Shown here: positions 13,134 through 24,182 of the stretch, in pieces
How the letters are laid out: each line of letters opens with the position of its first letter
Position numbering within the stretch: position 1 is the stretch's first letter
Assembly: GCA_949752745.1 (NCBI GenBank)
Contig: OX457031.1
Span: 39,839,502 to 39,903,501, forward strand
From: Protula sp. h YS-2021
Taxonomy: Eukaryota > Annelida > Polychaeta > Sabellida > Serpulidae
Reading direction: 5' to 3'
Length of the DNA: 64,000 nt
Position numbers and translations under genes: made by a program
Notes under the pieces: model-generated
Database searches by the model: none
Seen by the model: the letters and a program-made list of their open reading frames with translations, nothing else
What the model was told of the DNA's origin: nothing

Positions 13134-15783
13134 GCATGTGGTTATAACAAATATTGAGAAAATAGACGTTATATTTCACTTATCAACTGTAAAAGACTGA
13201 TGATCTTGAATAGCTCAGCCTGTTCAAATAATACGCGTGGCGTGTTTTAGAAAGGCTACGATGAGCTGCAGGCTATTGTGCCCAAGTGCCAGCAGACGGA
13301 CTCGCTAGGCTCCACCAAGATAAGCAAGGCCACCGTTCTCCAGAGATGTAAGTGTGTTACTGGCTTTTGCGGATTCGGGGGGCCAGGGGCTGGGGACTGT
13401 TTCTGGTTGCAATCGCCTTATACTTCCCGTCCGCCTTGTCAATAATTTCTTTAAATTAACGCGAGCGACAATTACCAATTATGGGAGGGGGGTGGGGGAG
13501 AAATATCATAAACTCACCTCTTCTTAAAAACCGAGACCCCCACCACCAATTATCCCCCCCGTTCCCCCACCCCCGCCCGGTCGCCCCTGAACTAAAAGCC
13601 TGGATCGGCGCATACGCCGTAACTTTTGTGTTCTTCAGCTTCAAAGCTTAATGTACATCAACAGACGCTGTGGTCTCGTCAATTTTGTACGTCCCTTCTG
13701 TTGGCAGAACTCGTGTCACTCTCACTGCTGTCACTGTTCACTGGAATCTCTAATTACGCAAATAGAAGTCAAAATTTGTGAAGTATTAACTGCTCTGGAA
13801 ATAAAAAGGGAATGACATTACTTTGCAGCGATCGACTACATTCAGTATTTGAAGCAACAGAAAAAGAAACAAGAAGAAGATTTAGAGAGCCTCCGAAAGG
13901 AAGTAATGGCCCTGAAAATCATGAAAGCGTAAGTCTCCCACGACCTTGATTCAAAAGATCGTCTTGCTCAAGTATGAAGCGATTTATATTATGGGGATAG
14001 AGCATGGGGCTGAGTGCTTTGTATGGGATTCGAGCACGCGTGGAAGGCCTGTGAACGAACCGCACATCGAATCCCATACAAAGCACGACTGCACCAGGAT
14101 CTATCCCTATTATAACACAAACAAGCAAAATCGATTCATAGATGTCGGAAAAAGCCAAAAACTCGAGATTTAGCTCGGAAATTTTTCATGGTATTGTCCT
14201 GCGACACGAGTGTCGCATAGCAACTTGCGCAATGCAAAGGAAAACGTTTTACGTCACAAAGCCATCGTCATAGTATCTCGGAGTCATGCCCATTGTTTTT
14301 CTGTGAATTGGCTTTGCGACTTTTGTACGCGGTTAGAGCACACTGACGGTTTCTTATTATTTATTTTTGCGGGAGGACATTACTCAATTGGTGCGTGTTA
14401 TAATTAGCATTTGATTATGGCTACGTGAGAATCGTAGACTGGATAACAGTGCGACTCACACAGAACCAGAGCCGTGAGCCAAGCATTTTATCTCTGCTGT
14501 ATTAGAAGTTGTCTGGACGGAATTTGTCTTGTTTATAAATATATACCAGATGATTGCTGTTACTGTTAAAGTTTGCTCAGTTTTGTTTTCAGTTTTAAAG
14601 CGAACTATATGACATATACATTGTAATGTTATAAAATGCCCTGTTTTGATTGTCGGTCTGTAGGAATTATGAGCACATAGTGAAGGCCCACCAGAATACC
14701 CCCCAGGCGGGCGATAACCAAGTCTCCGACGAGGTTAAATTCCAGGTGGTAAGTGTATTAAGTATTATTGCTCTTCTGAATTAGAACAATAAAAATAAAG
14801 TTGAAATTATTTGTTATTTTGGTTTGTCATATGGTTGAAACTCTGCTTGTGTTTGGTGTTTTGAGTTTTTGAAGAAAACAGAACCGACTTTGTGTTGCTC
14901 TTGCTGTAAGTATGTAAACACGGACAAAGATGGGAGATGAAGGCGTGAGTATTAACTGGGCAAGCACATGACGGAGTGTGTGTTTCTGTTTTTCTGTTGC
15001 AGTTTCAGCAAGTCATGGACTCGCTTTTCCAGTCGTTCGACGCCAATGTGTCGGTCGCGAATTTCGCTGAACTCAGCGGTTGTATCTTCAGCTGGCTTGA
15101 AGAGTACTGTAAACCGCAGGTATGGGCCTGTCACAAGGGTCACAAGGGTCGCAGCATGGCAGCATGGGAGCCCTGTATCCCCCTTCCCCTTTTGTCATCT
15201 GGAGTCACAATACGCCTTTTGCGTGATGTGTGTGGGGGATTTGCACGTGATGACCGCTTCCAATCTTCCTATTTGCATCCCGCCCCCCCCCCCCCCACCC
15301 TCCTCACTAAATTCCAGAGGAGACTGAAATGCTGTCGTTAAAATAAGTGCGAGAATCACAAAGATTAGGCACTCGCTTCTTTTGTCAAAAATCATAATCA
15401 AATAATGAAGAGCGATTGCGGGGGGGGGGGGGGGGGATGGCATCAGTTACCGCATATTAGGAGGAAACAGGCATAAGACATTGCGTTTCTATCGAAGGAA
15501 GCGGTCTGAGGGGACTCGAGGTCTTGTTTTTTTTAAAGATAGTAGTATAATATTTTCAACATAAACTGTTGTATTCAACTGGATATAACCAAATACAAGT
15601 TAAAATATTTTTATATTATTATAGTATTATAATATAATGTAGTTTAACATCAGTTTATAAATTGAAAGCCTGTTATTTTAAGCGATCGAGTTGCAAGAGA
15701 AACTGTATATTATCTGGTGATTTCAGACGCTACGGGAACTGACCAAGGGCATATTACGACAAGTGAGCGGCATAGGCCCGTGA
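10241..15783 (+). CDS. MLX: Max-like protein X (MLX), complete, 8 coding exons
   Basis: bHLH-leucine-zipper factor, known as the obligate partner of Mondo/ChREBP (and MXD/MNT) proteins on E-box and carbohydrate-response elements. Exons: 10241-10283, 11128-11259, 12931-13034, 13251-13347, 13829-13928, 14664-14748, 15003-15119 and 15727-15783. All introns are GT-AG, phases agree throughout, and the sum is 244 codons plus TGA, the length of the short vertebrate isoform. The acidic/Ser-rich N-terminus (1-70) is followed by bHLH (about 73-133), with the E-box contacts H81, E85 and R89 present. The zipper is about 134-170. The C-terminal dimerisation/cytoplasmic-localisation domain follows, with MDSLFQSF and SWLEEYCKPQ. 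The start is chosen at ATGGCGGACG, which follows a TTTTGTCTTCAG acceptor at 10236, so a non-coding first exon probably lies upstream. The family and exon structure are clear; only the 5' UTR is unresolved. Confidence 0.95.
13095..13132 (+). repeat. Poly-T tract in MLX intron 3
   Basis: An uninterrupted run of 38 T residues starting 60 bases after the exon 3 donor. It may be a reverse-oriented poly-A tail or simple slippage; nothing next to it identifies a retroelement. Confidence 0.8.
13945..14145. repeat. Fold-back (palindromic) element in MLX intron 5
   Basis: Two arms of about 80 bases pair imperfectly. GTGCTTTGTATGGGATTCGA near 14014 is mirrored by TCGAATCCCATACAAAGCAC near 14068, and further outward GGGGATAG pairs with CTATCCC and ATTATA-like stretches match. 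The loop is about 35 bases. It looks like a small MITE; no clear target duplication was found. Confidence 0.6.
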
Positions 15784-16501
15784 CACGTCACTTCCGGCCT
15801 TGTGACGTCACGTGGTGAAAAATCAGAGACCTGCAATAGTTAGCCTTAATCACCGTCATGTTTTTTTTTGTTTTTTTTGTTTTTTTGTTTTTGTTTTTTT
15901 TTTTTTGTTTTTTTTTTTTTTGGGTTTGCTAGTATGGCAACGTGCAAAAGAAGTAAGAGTTTCACTATATTTTTCGACACTGACGGGTCTTTTCGACCGA
16001 CCTGTTCGTATTTTGTTGGAGTCGTTGTGTCCCAGCCCGTTAGATGCTTTTGACCGTGTTGCTTTCAAAGTTCATTCTGCTGCCATCTATTACTCAAGAA
16101 CCGGAAGTAATAACGGTCGTATTTATAGCAAAAAAAAAAAAATAAGTGATAAGCAATGTAATAATAAGTAACAAGAGTAGCTCTCATTGATAACAGTGTT
16201 TGGAGTTGTAAATATCGTGAAAGCGTTTTATTTAAAAACTGAAGTTGAGTAGTTGGTTCTATGTGTAACAGACCAATTTTAAACTGCTATAACGCGGGAT
16301 GTATTACTTGGCGTTTGAACTTGGCGTTTGTTCCTGTTATGTAAGGGTTTTCATAGAAGTGATCAAATGAAGGCAGTTTGGTTCGCGTTTGCAGTTGGTT
16401 ATTAGACAAACTATAGACTGTTTTTGTCAACGAAGTTCACAAAATTGCATTTATGTCCTTTTTCAAGAGACTGAAAATTTGCCCTTTTGTGTACATTGAG
16501 A

Positions 16502-16507
16502 AATAAA
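16502..16507 (+). terminator. Poly-A signal, probably for MLX
   Basis: AATAAA lies 719 bases past the MLX stop. It is followed by a T/G-rich stretch, as expected for a cleavage region. It is the first canonical signal on this strand after the stop. Confidence 0.55.
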
Positions 16508-16519
16508 AGCTTTGTAATT

Positions 16520-18320
16520 TAAGGCTTAAAAATTATACCTTATGCTGTATTTTATGGATGATATTAACTGAACTCTCTACCAAACGTTTATGTGTCCAGG
16601 CGAATGCTTTTAGCAGCTAATATGCTCTAAAGTTCTATATTGTTTTTTAACAGTGCCGACCGGCTTTGCTGCCGGCTGGCTAATATCACAATGAAGCACT
16701 TAAAAAATGCCACTATTTATCAATATGCTCCCTGTAATCGCGTAGAGGTGGTGATGTTTGTGGGAACGTGATAGTAGAATTCACACGGTACATGTAAATA
16801 GTCTGAGTGATCTCACGAACGAGTTCGTTCTGTCGTAAGCGATTCGGGCTAACACGGATTTCCGAAGGATGCGGAGAATCGTTCCGTGTAGATTTGTTCA
16901 CACTCTTACAGTTAATCTACGTCATTTCTTGCAGCAGCTCTACACTCGCTGATTCTTGACACTGCGGTAGCAATACACGGATTCTAAGTTTCGAAACTTG
17001 CCATTTCACGGCGCATTTCCCGCCCAAGATTAGATGCTAAAGTTTGAATTCTCTTATCTCAGCGCCCCGATTTTCAGCCCACGGGGATGTGTGTTATCAG
17101 TCCATGGGTGTGTATTATCTTATCTTCACATCAGAATTGTCAGCTAATCTTGTCTGTATGTGCGTGGCAGCTCACGTATTTTTAGAGGCCTACATTGTTT
17201 AGTTAGCTGTAGCGGGCGGGGAATGGTGGTGATGCTGGGGGGTTGAGTGGTCGTCGCAGAAGACTCATCATTTTCATATACGTGTCATATTTTAGCAACA
17301 GCAACAATCACGTTTATCATACCCAAGGCCTCGTGGCGTTCTGTGTATTTGACTTCTTTGTGTTTGCGTTATTTGCTTTAGTATCGACCCTGATTAATAT
17401 TAATAACCGGAAAAGGTGTTAAATACACGGACGTAGCATCATACAAAGACCTGGACGTTCATTACAAGCAAAAGAGTCATTACGCTTGGGGATTTTCAGT
17501 CTCCATAGTTTACTGAATTCGTACGAATCATCAAGGTGTTAACGTATTATTCCTTTTTTTCCGCCATAACTTTGTCACACGAACTCCTCTGAGACGGCTA
17601 GGGCTAGGACAACCAAATTTGGCAGACATGCTATAGCATGTCTCGCTGGTGCACTTCATTTTTTTTTTAGAAATTCGTTAACGTTTTATATGCAAAAAGT
17701 AACATTGAAATTTTGCTATTGAAGCCGATAATAAGACACATGCTATGAAAAAGCTAGAGGTACAGCTTATCTCCCACGTTTCTGGGATGCTCACCCTTGC
17801 ACTTGCTATTAAGTTGTTTTCACATTATAAAAGCCATTCTGTGTTTACTGAACTGACTGAAAAATAAACAAAACGCAAAGAATGATTCGTCTGTTTTGTT
17901 ACAAGAGATTGTTATTGTATAACGCCGCATAAATGTTTATGACGTGATTATAATTAAGTAATCCGAGTGAATATTATAACGTTTCACCAGCGTCGGGTTC
18001 TCGATGATTAAGGAAATTTACATGGCAAAATCCGGGGATGTCGTCCACACCAAATGACCACGGGTTAAATAAAACCATCGGACAAAAAAACCACGAGCCA
18101 TATCACCACCAGCGAAATGAAAACCCGACCATTTCACGACCAGGTCATTTTTTTCCTGATTTATCCGCATTTTTTCTTGGTTGACGGAATCTGCAGCGAA
18201 ATCTTTCACAGAGCTCGTCTTTTGCTGTATGTGCCTAAATACTGTCCTGATTTTCGTCAGTTTTCGAAGCAAAGTCATTACCAGCACCGGGCTTAAATTT
18301 CTTGTGAGTGTTAGTTATGT
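16520..18320. other. Intergenic, no gene seen
   Basis: AT-rich sequence without exon-like frames. Around 17575-17660 is a segment (GAACTCCTCTGAGACGGCTA, then TTTGGCAGACATGC) that reads like a fragment of a dispersed invertebrate repeat. Homopolymer T/G runs follow at 18328-18357. Confidence 0.45.
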
Positions 18321-19082
18321 CAACTATTTTTTTTTTTTTTTTGGGGGGGGGGGGGGGTTCTGATGCGGACATTTTTGCGACGCCTATTTTTCGAACGTCC
18401 GCATAAATCGTGGATTTTACATAATATATCCGACGTTGTGTCAGGCGTTAATTGAGCGCCAGAAAATAAGCGTGACGCCTAAAGAAGGTTTTTACGAAAC
18501 GTAACGTAAATCGCCGTTTACTCGGCATCAGAATGTGTGCTAGGATATTACATGTTAAAAGCTGTGCCGTGTAGAGTTCTGATACAACTGAGAACTTAGC
18601 ATGACTTTTAACGCAGATTTTTAAAAGAATTCTGAAATTTTAAGTGTTCAGAGTCGTATTTTTGGGGGCCCCAAAATGATCTGGTTACATTTTGATTTTG
18701 CAATTCTTGGGTGGTTTATAATTTCAAAGCTGCAGAGCAGATCTTGTACAATTGTTTTAAAAACTTAGTTTTTAAACATCAACTGTAAAAGGTTATAAAA
18801 TGAAATTCTTGTTTACGACATTCGAATATTGCCGATGAAGTGGTCCATGTTACAGTGAGTTTTACAATGTATTTTTTGAAAATAGTAATAAAAACGGAAA
18901 ATTGATTATTTCACTGTTTTTTATTTTTGCGTGACAGTTCTGCTTTTTGCAGTAAAAACGGCGGTGGGGGGGGGGGGGGGGGGAGGGGGTAGCTATTGGT
19001 CTTTTGCGTCTTCTGTTTATATGCCTTTGTGGTAATTATGCAATTACACAATTCAAGAAAAAACAACGGAATTAACCTTATA

Positions 19083-19262
19083 TCAGGAAAGAGGGTGGCT
19101 TCCATGTTGGCCTGCGGCCCGTTTGGTCTGCGTCCCGGTTGGCCTACAATTTCAAATTTTGCATTCCCAGTTGGCCTACGATTTTGCATCCCCAGTTGGC
19201 CTACGGTCCACTTGTCCTACGATCCGACATTCCCATTTTGTCTCACAATTTGGCATTCCAGA
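19083..19262 (+). repeat. Short degenerate minisatellite, about 30 bp unit
   Basis: About six imperfect copies of a unit resembling CCAGTTGGCCTACGATTT. The small frames in all directions across it come from the repeat. Confidence 0.6.
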
Positions 19263-19869
19263 CATTTCTAAAATAATTAAGCACTTTTATATCAAATATG
19301 TAGAGTAATAAGTTTTACAGTTACTAGCCATCTTGAATTTCTACAGTTGAGCTTGTATCGGTTCGCACAGCCTAATCACATTGTTTCACGGCTGTCATTG
19401 TGCTAAAATTTCGGGGATTTTTCAACAAGTTTTGTGTTCTGGGATTGCTATATGGACTAGAAAATGACAGAAAATATGCACCCTCCGTCTCTGGTCCAAA
19501 AACGCGTTATCCCCTGGGAATTGCAATTCCGGGTAAAGCACGTGGAAGGACAATTGGCGAAGTCAAATCGCAGATTGAAGGAATGGCAAGCCGCAGGCAT
19601 AAAATAACTCAGAGGACGTCAGAGGATTTCGGTTCATAAAAAATTCTTTGAGCTTCTGCCACGTTTATACGCTGTGGAATGTTTTCTTCTTCTAGGTTGT
19701 CTGTCTTGAAAAGTTAATTTTTTTTTTGGGGGGGGGGGGGAGGGGTTGTTAAAAAAATAGATTCGGTTTTAATTTCGATCCTATTGTTCACTAACCTGTC
19801 ATCTTTTGAAAAATTACTTTTTTTTTGGCGATCCACCAGAAACTGACCTGATGGGGTGGCGTTTTTAGT

Positions 19870-21240
19870 GCTAGTCAATTTTCAAAATGGTTTTACTCCT
19901 ACAGTTTTATCAGATTCCTTTTTTAATTTCGTGTGATTGGTCCCTAGATGCTTGTCTTTTGAGAATTTTTTTTGACGATCCGCCAAAAATTAGCTTAATG
20001 CGATGGGGGGGGGGGGGGGGGGCATTTTAAAATTTTTTGGTGACCAATTTTCAAAATACACCTACTTCTACGATTTGGAAGAATTCCTTTCAAATTTTGT
20101 ATGAATGTTTACTAAGCAGGGCGCTCTTGAATGTTTTGTCGTGCGCCGAAGATTGGCCAAAGGGGGAAGAGCATTTACAATTTTTTGATAGCCGATTTTT
20201 TAAAATGCTTCTTCCACAATTCTGATCAGATTACCTTCAAATTATGCACAAATGTTCACTAGCCTGCCCTCTCTTTAAAAGTGACTTTTAAGACCAGCCG
20301 ATTTCGTCGGGCTGGTCTTATCACATCAGTAGAGGGGGTGTCCGTCGTTTGTATGTATGTGTGTAAAATATGTACATCTGTAAACTTCTTCTTAAAATGC
20401 TTCTTCTTCCTCAGCTTTCATCGGATTCTTTTCAAATTTGAACAAATGTTTTTAGGTAGACCTTTCTTTAAAAATTATTTTTTCCAATCCGTCAAAAATT
20501 GGCAAAATTGGGCCCATTTAAATTTTTTCCTTGCGAGTTTTCAGAATTCTCCTTCTCCCACAATTTTGATCGGACTGTCTTCAAATTCTGCATAAATGTT
20601 AACTAGGAAGATCTTGCTTGAAAAAAAGCTTTTTATGACGACCCCACCAAAAGTTGACTAAATGTGGGCATTTAAAACATTTCGTGGCCAATTTTCAAAA
20701 TGCTTCTCCCACAATTTAGATCGATTACCTTTCAATTTTGCGTAACCGTGCACCAGCCTTAATTCTCTTGAAAAGCTACCTTGTTTTTCATTCTAAAAGA
20801 AAATTGGCTAAATGGAGGGAGGGGTGGGGTGAATTTTAAAATTTTTGAGAACTAATTTTCAAATACTTCTACTCCACAATTCGGATCGCATTCCTGTCAA
20901 ATTTCGTACGAATAGTTACTGGATAGTTCTCTCTTGAAATTTTTTAGCGATCTACCAAAAATTAGCCATATAGGTTGCATTTTGAAATTTTTTGTTGGCC
21001 AATTTTCCAAAGATTTTTTTTGTTTGGATCGGATTGCCTTTAAATTTTGCACAGATGTTCAATAGGCGGTCCGCTTTTGAAAACTTACTTTTGGCAATCC
21101 ACCAAAATTGGTTAAATGTGGGGGTGGGGAGGCACTAAGAAATATTTTGTGGCCAATTTCCAAATACTGCTTCTCCCACAATTTTCACCTTGTTCCTTTA
21201 AAATTTTGTGAGAATTTTCAATAACCGATTTTTTTAAAAT
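19870..21240 (+). repeat. Diverged tandem array, about 155-165 bp unit
   Basis: Around nine units, each with CCAATTTTCAAAATGCTTCT, then CCCACAATTT, GATCGGATT, ATGTTCACTAG and GCGATCCACCAAAAATTGGC, followed by a G-rich stretch that is sometimes a long poly-G (for example 20004-20022). The array is interrupted near 20288-20395 by a segment that starts with a short hairpin (AGACCAGCC ... GGCTGGTCT). No gene is supported. Confidence 0.7.
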
Positions 21241-21359
21241 AAATTCATTTATTTGAAACCTTCCTTCAAAAATGCCAAGCAAGATTTTAAAAAAATGGAG
21301 AGAACTACAGATGTATTTATCCGACGAACAAATTAATAGTGCCAATTTTTGCTGCATTC

Positions 21360-22215
21360 ACCTTAAGCATGCTAATTTTTTAAAGTTTGAGACGACTCTA
21401 ATCCAATTAGACCCCCATTTTTGCCACTGAAGATATGTATTGCATGAAATAGTAGAGGCTGTCCCCAACATTGTGTAACACTGCCGGTGCCGCCCCTCCC
21501 CCAACCCCCCTAACCCCCACCCCCCCCCCCCCACCCTGCCGCTCCTCCTCTCCACTTACCCATTGCAACAAAAGCCCTTTCCCCCAATTCCACAGGTATT
21601 ATATCCAATCAATAGACCGTGCAAATAAAAACCATACGGCAAACGCAGTAATGATTCGTTAGTGTCGATTGATCCTCATACAGATCAGTGAACAAAAAAC
21701 TTAGCCTTATTCCTGATCAACGACGTGACTCGTTCTGGCTGTTGCTCGCTTTTCGTAGTGTCTATTGACATGTCATATAACCCTCAAGGCAATGCTTGCT
21801 ATGAAATCGTAGGCCTATAGTGATCAGATTAAATGTGTGCTGTGTGTACTTTTATCCTTCAACAAAAATGACCAATAATTAACTTATTTATAGAAACACA
21901 GGATAAGTGCAATGAAACTATTCTAATTTTTAATAGAAAAATTTGAAATGCATTGAAAATAATGGATATGTTTTCAAAAAAGGCACCAATTACTTACCGC
22001 TTATTTTTGTGTTTATTTATGTGTCACTCTGCAGGAAAAGGTATGTTTTGACAATTCCATTAACCATGAAATCATTCCTCTTTCGATAGAAACAAAGCTA
22101 TCGTCTTTTGCGCAGTTACTTTTACAAGCACGGGTTATTTCCTTCACTGTACATGAGAATGACCCGATTTACAAAAAAAAATCGTGTTCGTGTCTAATGA
22201 CATAATATGTCAGCG
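21360..22215. other. Intergenic, no gene seen
   Basis: Contains a C-rich stretch at 21495-21537 and otherwise AT-rich unique-looking sequence. No exon-like frame was recognised. Confidence 0.45.
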
Positions 22216-22254
22216 ACAACAACAACAACAACAACAATAACAACAACAACAACA

Positions 22255-22321
<67 letters not shown>
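22216..22321 (+). repeat. Compound microsatellite (CAA)n-(CTA)n
   Basis: About 13 CAA-like triplets with one AAT interruption pass directly into an uninterrupted run of ACT/CTA triplets of roughly 65 bases. Confidence 0.9.
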
Positions 22322-22373
22322 ACAATAACTAATGCTGCTGTTACCACCACAACACTATTTCTACCACTATTAA

Positions 22374-23663
22374 TGGTCTATTCACATTGGTTGAGTCAAA
22401 AGTCATAAAGTGAAGTCGTTTCTTTTTTGTCTAACGAATAAGTAGTTTATTCCTCTTAACTTTTGGCTTATTTGCCTCAAAGCCCTTAAAACATAAGGAA
22501 AAGGCCTTAATTAGTACAAGGGAACCTTCCTAACATAAGGAAAACGCCTTAACTAGTACAAGGGAACTGTCTTAACATAAGGAAAACACCTTAACTAGTA
22601 CAGGGGAACCGTCTTAACATAAGGAAAACGCCTTAATTAGTACAAGGGAACTGTCTTAACATAAGGAAAACGCCTTAACTAGTACAAGGGAGCTGTCTTA
22701 ACATAAGGAAAACGCCTTAACTAGTACAGGGGAACCGTCTTAACATAAGGAAAACGCCTGAACTAGTACAAGGGAACTGTCTTAACATAAGGAAAACGCC
22801 TTAACTAGTACAAGGGAACCGTCTTAACCTAAGGAAAACGCCTTAACTAGTACAAGGGAACCGTCTTAACATAAGGAAAACGCCTGAACTAGTACAAGGG
22901 AGCTGTCTTAACATAAGGAAAACGCCTTAACTAGTACAGGGGAACCGTCTTAACATAAGGAAAACGCCTGAACTAGTACAAGGGAACTGTCTTAACATAA
23001 GGAAAACGCCTTAACTAGTACAAGGGAACCGTCTTAACCTAAGGAAAACGCCTGAACTAGTACAAGGGAACTGTCTTAACATAAGGAAAACGCCTTAACT
23101 AGTACAAGGGAACCGTCTTAACCTAAGGAAAACGCCTTAACTAGTACAAGGGAACCGTCTTAACATAAGGAAAACGCCTTAACTAGTACAAGGGAGCTGT
23201 CTTAACATAAGGAAAACGCCTTAACTAGTACAGGGGAACCGTCTTAACATAAGGAAAACGCCTGAACTAGTACAAGGGAACTGTCTTAACATAAGGAAAA
23301 CGCCTTAACTAGTACAAGGGAACCGTCTTAACCTAAGGAAAACGCCTTAACTAGTACAAGGGAACCGTCTTAACATAAGGAAAACGCCTTAACTAGTACA
23401 AGGGAACCGTCTTTGTCGTTGCGGAAAACTGCTCAAGGAGGAGGAAACCCACTTATAAGATGCCAATCAGTTATTTTTATTTAAAAAAAAACACGTTCGT
23501 TCGCGTAAGTATGAGCTTGCTAAGTAGAAGGCCCTCACATTAAGGTTTTTGCGTTATGTCCTTACGGAAAACGCCTTAAGCCCTTTATGGACAATATGAA
23601 GCAAAATTTGCCCTTATGGGGGTTTTCGCCTTATGACTTTTGGCTAAAGCAATGTGAAAAACC
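22374..23663. mobile_element. TTAA-flanked non-autonomous DNA transposon (MITE)
   Basis: TTAA at 22370-22373 and 23664-23667 flank imperfect terminal inverted repeats of about 40 bases. The left end reads GGTCTATTCACATTGG and then AAAAGTCATAA; the right end, reverse complemented, reads GGTTTTTCACATTGC and then AAAAGTCATAA. TTAA duplication is typical of piggyBac- and Kolobok-type elements, but no transposase is present to decide. Most of the inside is the 42-bp minisatellite listed separately. The unit's core (TAAGGAAAACGCCTTA) also occurs once near each end, so the array grew from the element's own sequence. Confidence 0.75.
22484..23410 (+). repeat. 42-bp minisatellite, about 22 copies, with higher-order repeat
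   Basis: Unit: CTTAACATAAGGAAAACGCC followed by TTAACTAGTACAAGGGAACC and GT. Variants fall at fixed sites (CATAAGG/CCTAAGG, CCTTAA/CCTGAA, ACAAGG/ACAGGG, GGAACCG/GGAACTG/GGAGCTG). The order of variants repeats every five copies, giving a 210-bp higher-order unit seen best in copies 5-9 and 17-21. No unique spacers exist, so it is not a CRISPR-like array. Confidence 0.92.
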
Positions 23664-23667
23664 TTAA

Positions 23668-24154
23668 GCAGGGCACATAAATAAAACAGATTATGAATTA
23701 TTCAGAGCTTTACGGTGAATGCTTCATGAATCCTGTTTTTAGTAAAACTTCTATAGAGATTTCTTATCTGGTGTTGCACCTTTTATTCTCATCAAAAAGA
23801 GTGGCTAGCTCTTTCATCATACAAACGAGTACCAAATAAAACTGGAGCAGGGGGGGGGGGGGGGGGCATTTGCCAGCATATGGGTTACCACGTGGATCAT
23901 CCAAAAAGATGCGGAGAAAGGTCGTTAATTTTGTGACTGTACGCAATTTCAGTTTAAAAAAAGGGGGGGGGGGGGGGGGGCAGGGGCGCATACTTATGCA
24001 CATACTTCTCAAATGTTTTTTACCTGTCAAGTTTTCGTTTTCTGATTGCAGTCATGTGTATACTCTGTATTTACGAAGTCATAATTTAGTGAAAGAGGTG
24101 TTTTGATTTTTTTTTTAATATGACACTCCGCGCTTAGGGACATTTTAAAAAGCC
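23668..24154. other. Spacer upstream of the lectin gene with poly-G runs
   Basis: Two long poly-G runs near 23850 and 23965 and a poly-C run near 24191. A TATA box could not be assigned with confidence. The signal-peptide exon of the downstream receptor might lie here, but I could not identify it. Confidence 0.4.
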
Positions 24155-24182
24155 ATGGACATGCTGTTTAAACAAATTGTAG
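24155..24182 (+). other. Tentative first coding exon of the lectin receptor
   Basis: ATG in a strong context (AGCCATGG) gives nine codons and ends in phase 1 at a GTGAGT donor, which matches the phase of the 24622 exon. It does not encode a hydrophobic signal peptide, so the real start may lie further upstream. Confidence 0.35.

Noticed and set aside
12784..13200. 138-codon frame in an MLX intron and exon
   Set aside because: It crosses MLX exon 3 in another frame and runs through the poly-T tract.
13919..14173. Frames on both strands in MLX intron 5
   Set aside because: They come from the fold-back element, whose two arms encode mirrored peptides.
22484..23410. Regularly spaced repeats that might suggest a CRISPR array
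   Set aside because: Copies are directly adjacent with no unique spacers, in a eukaryotic sequence.
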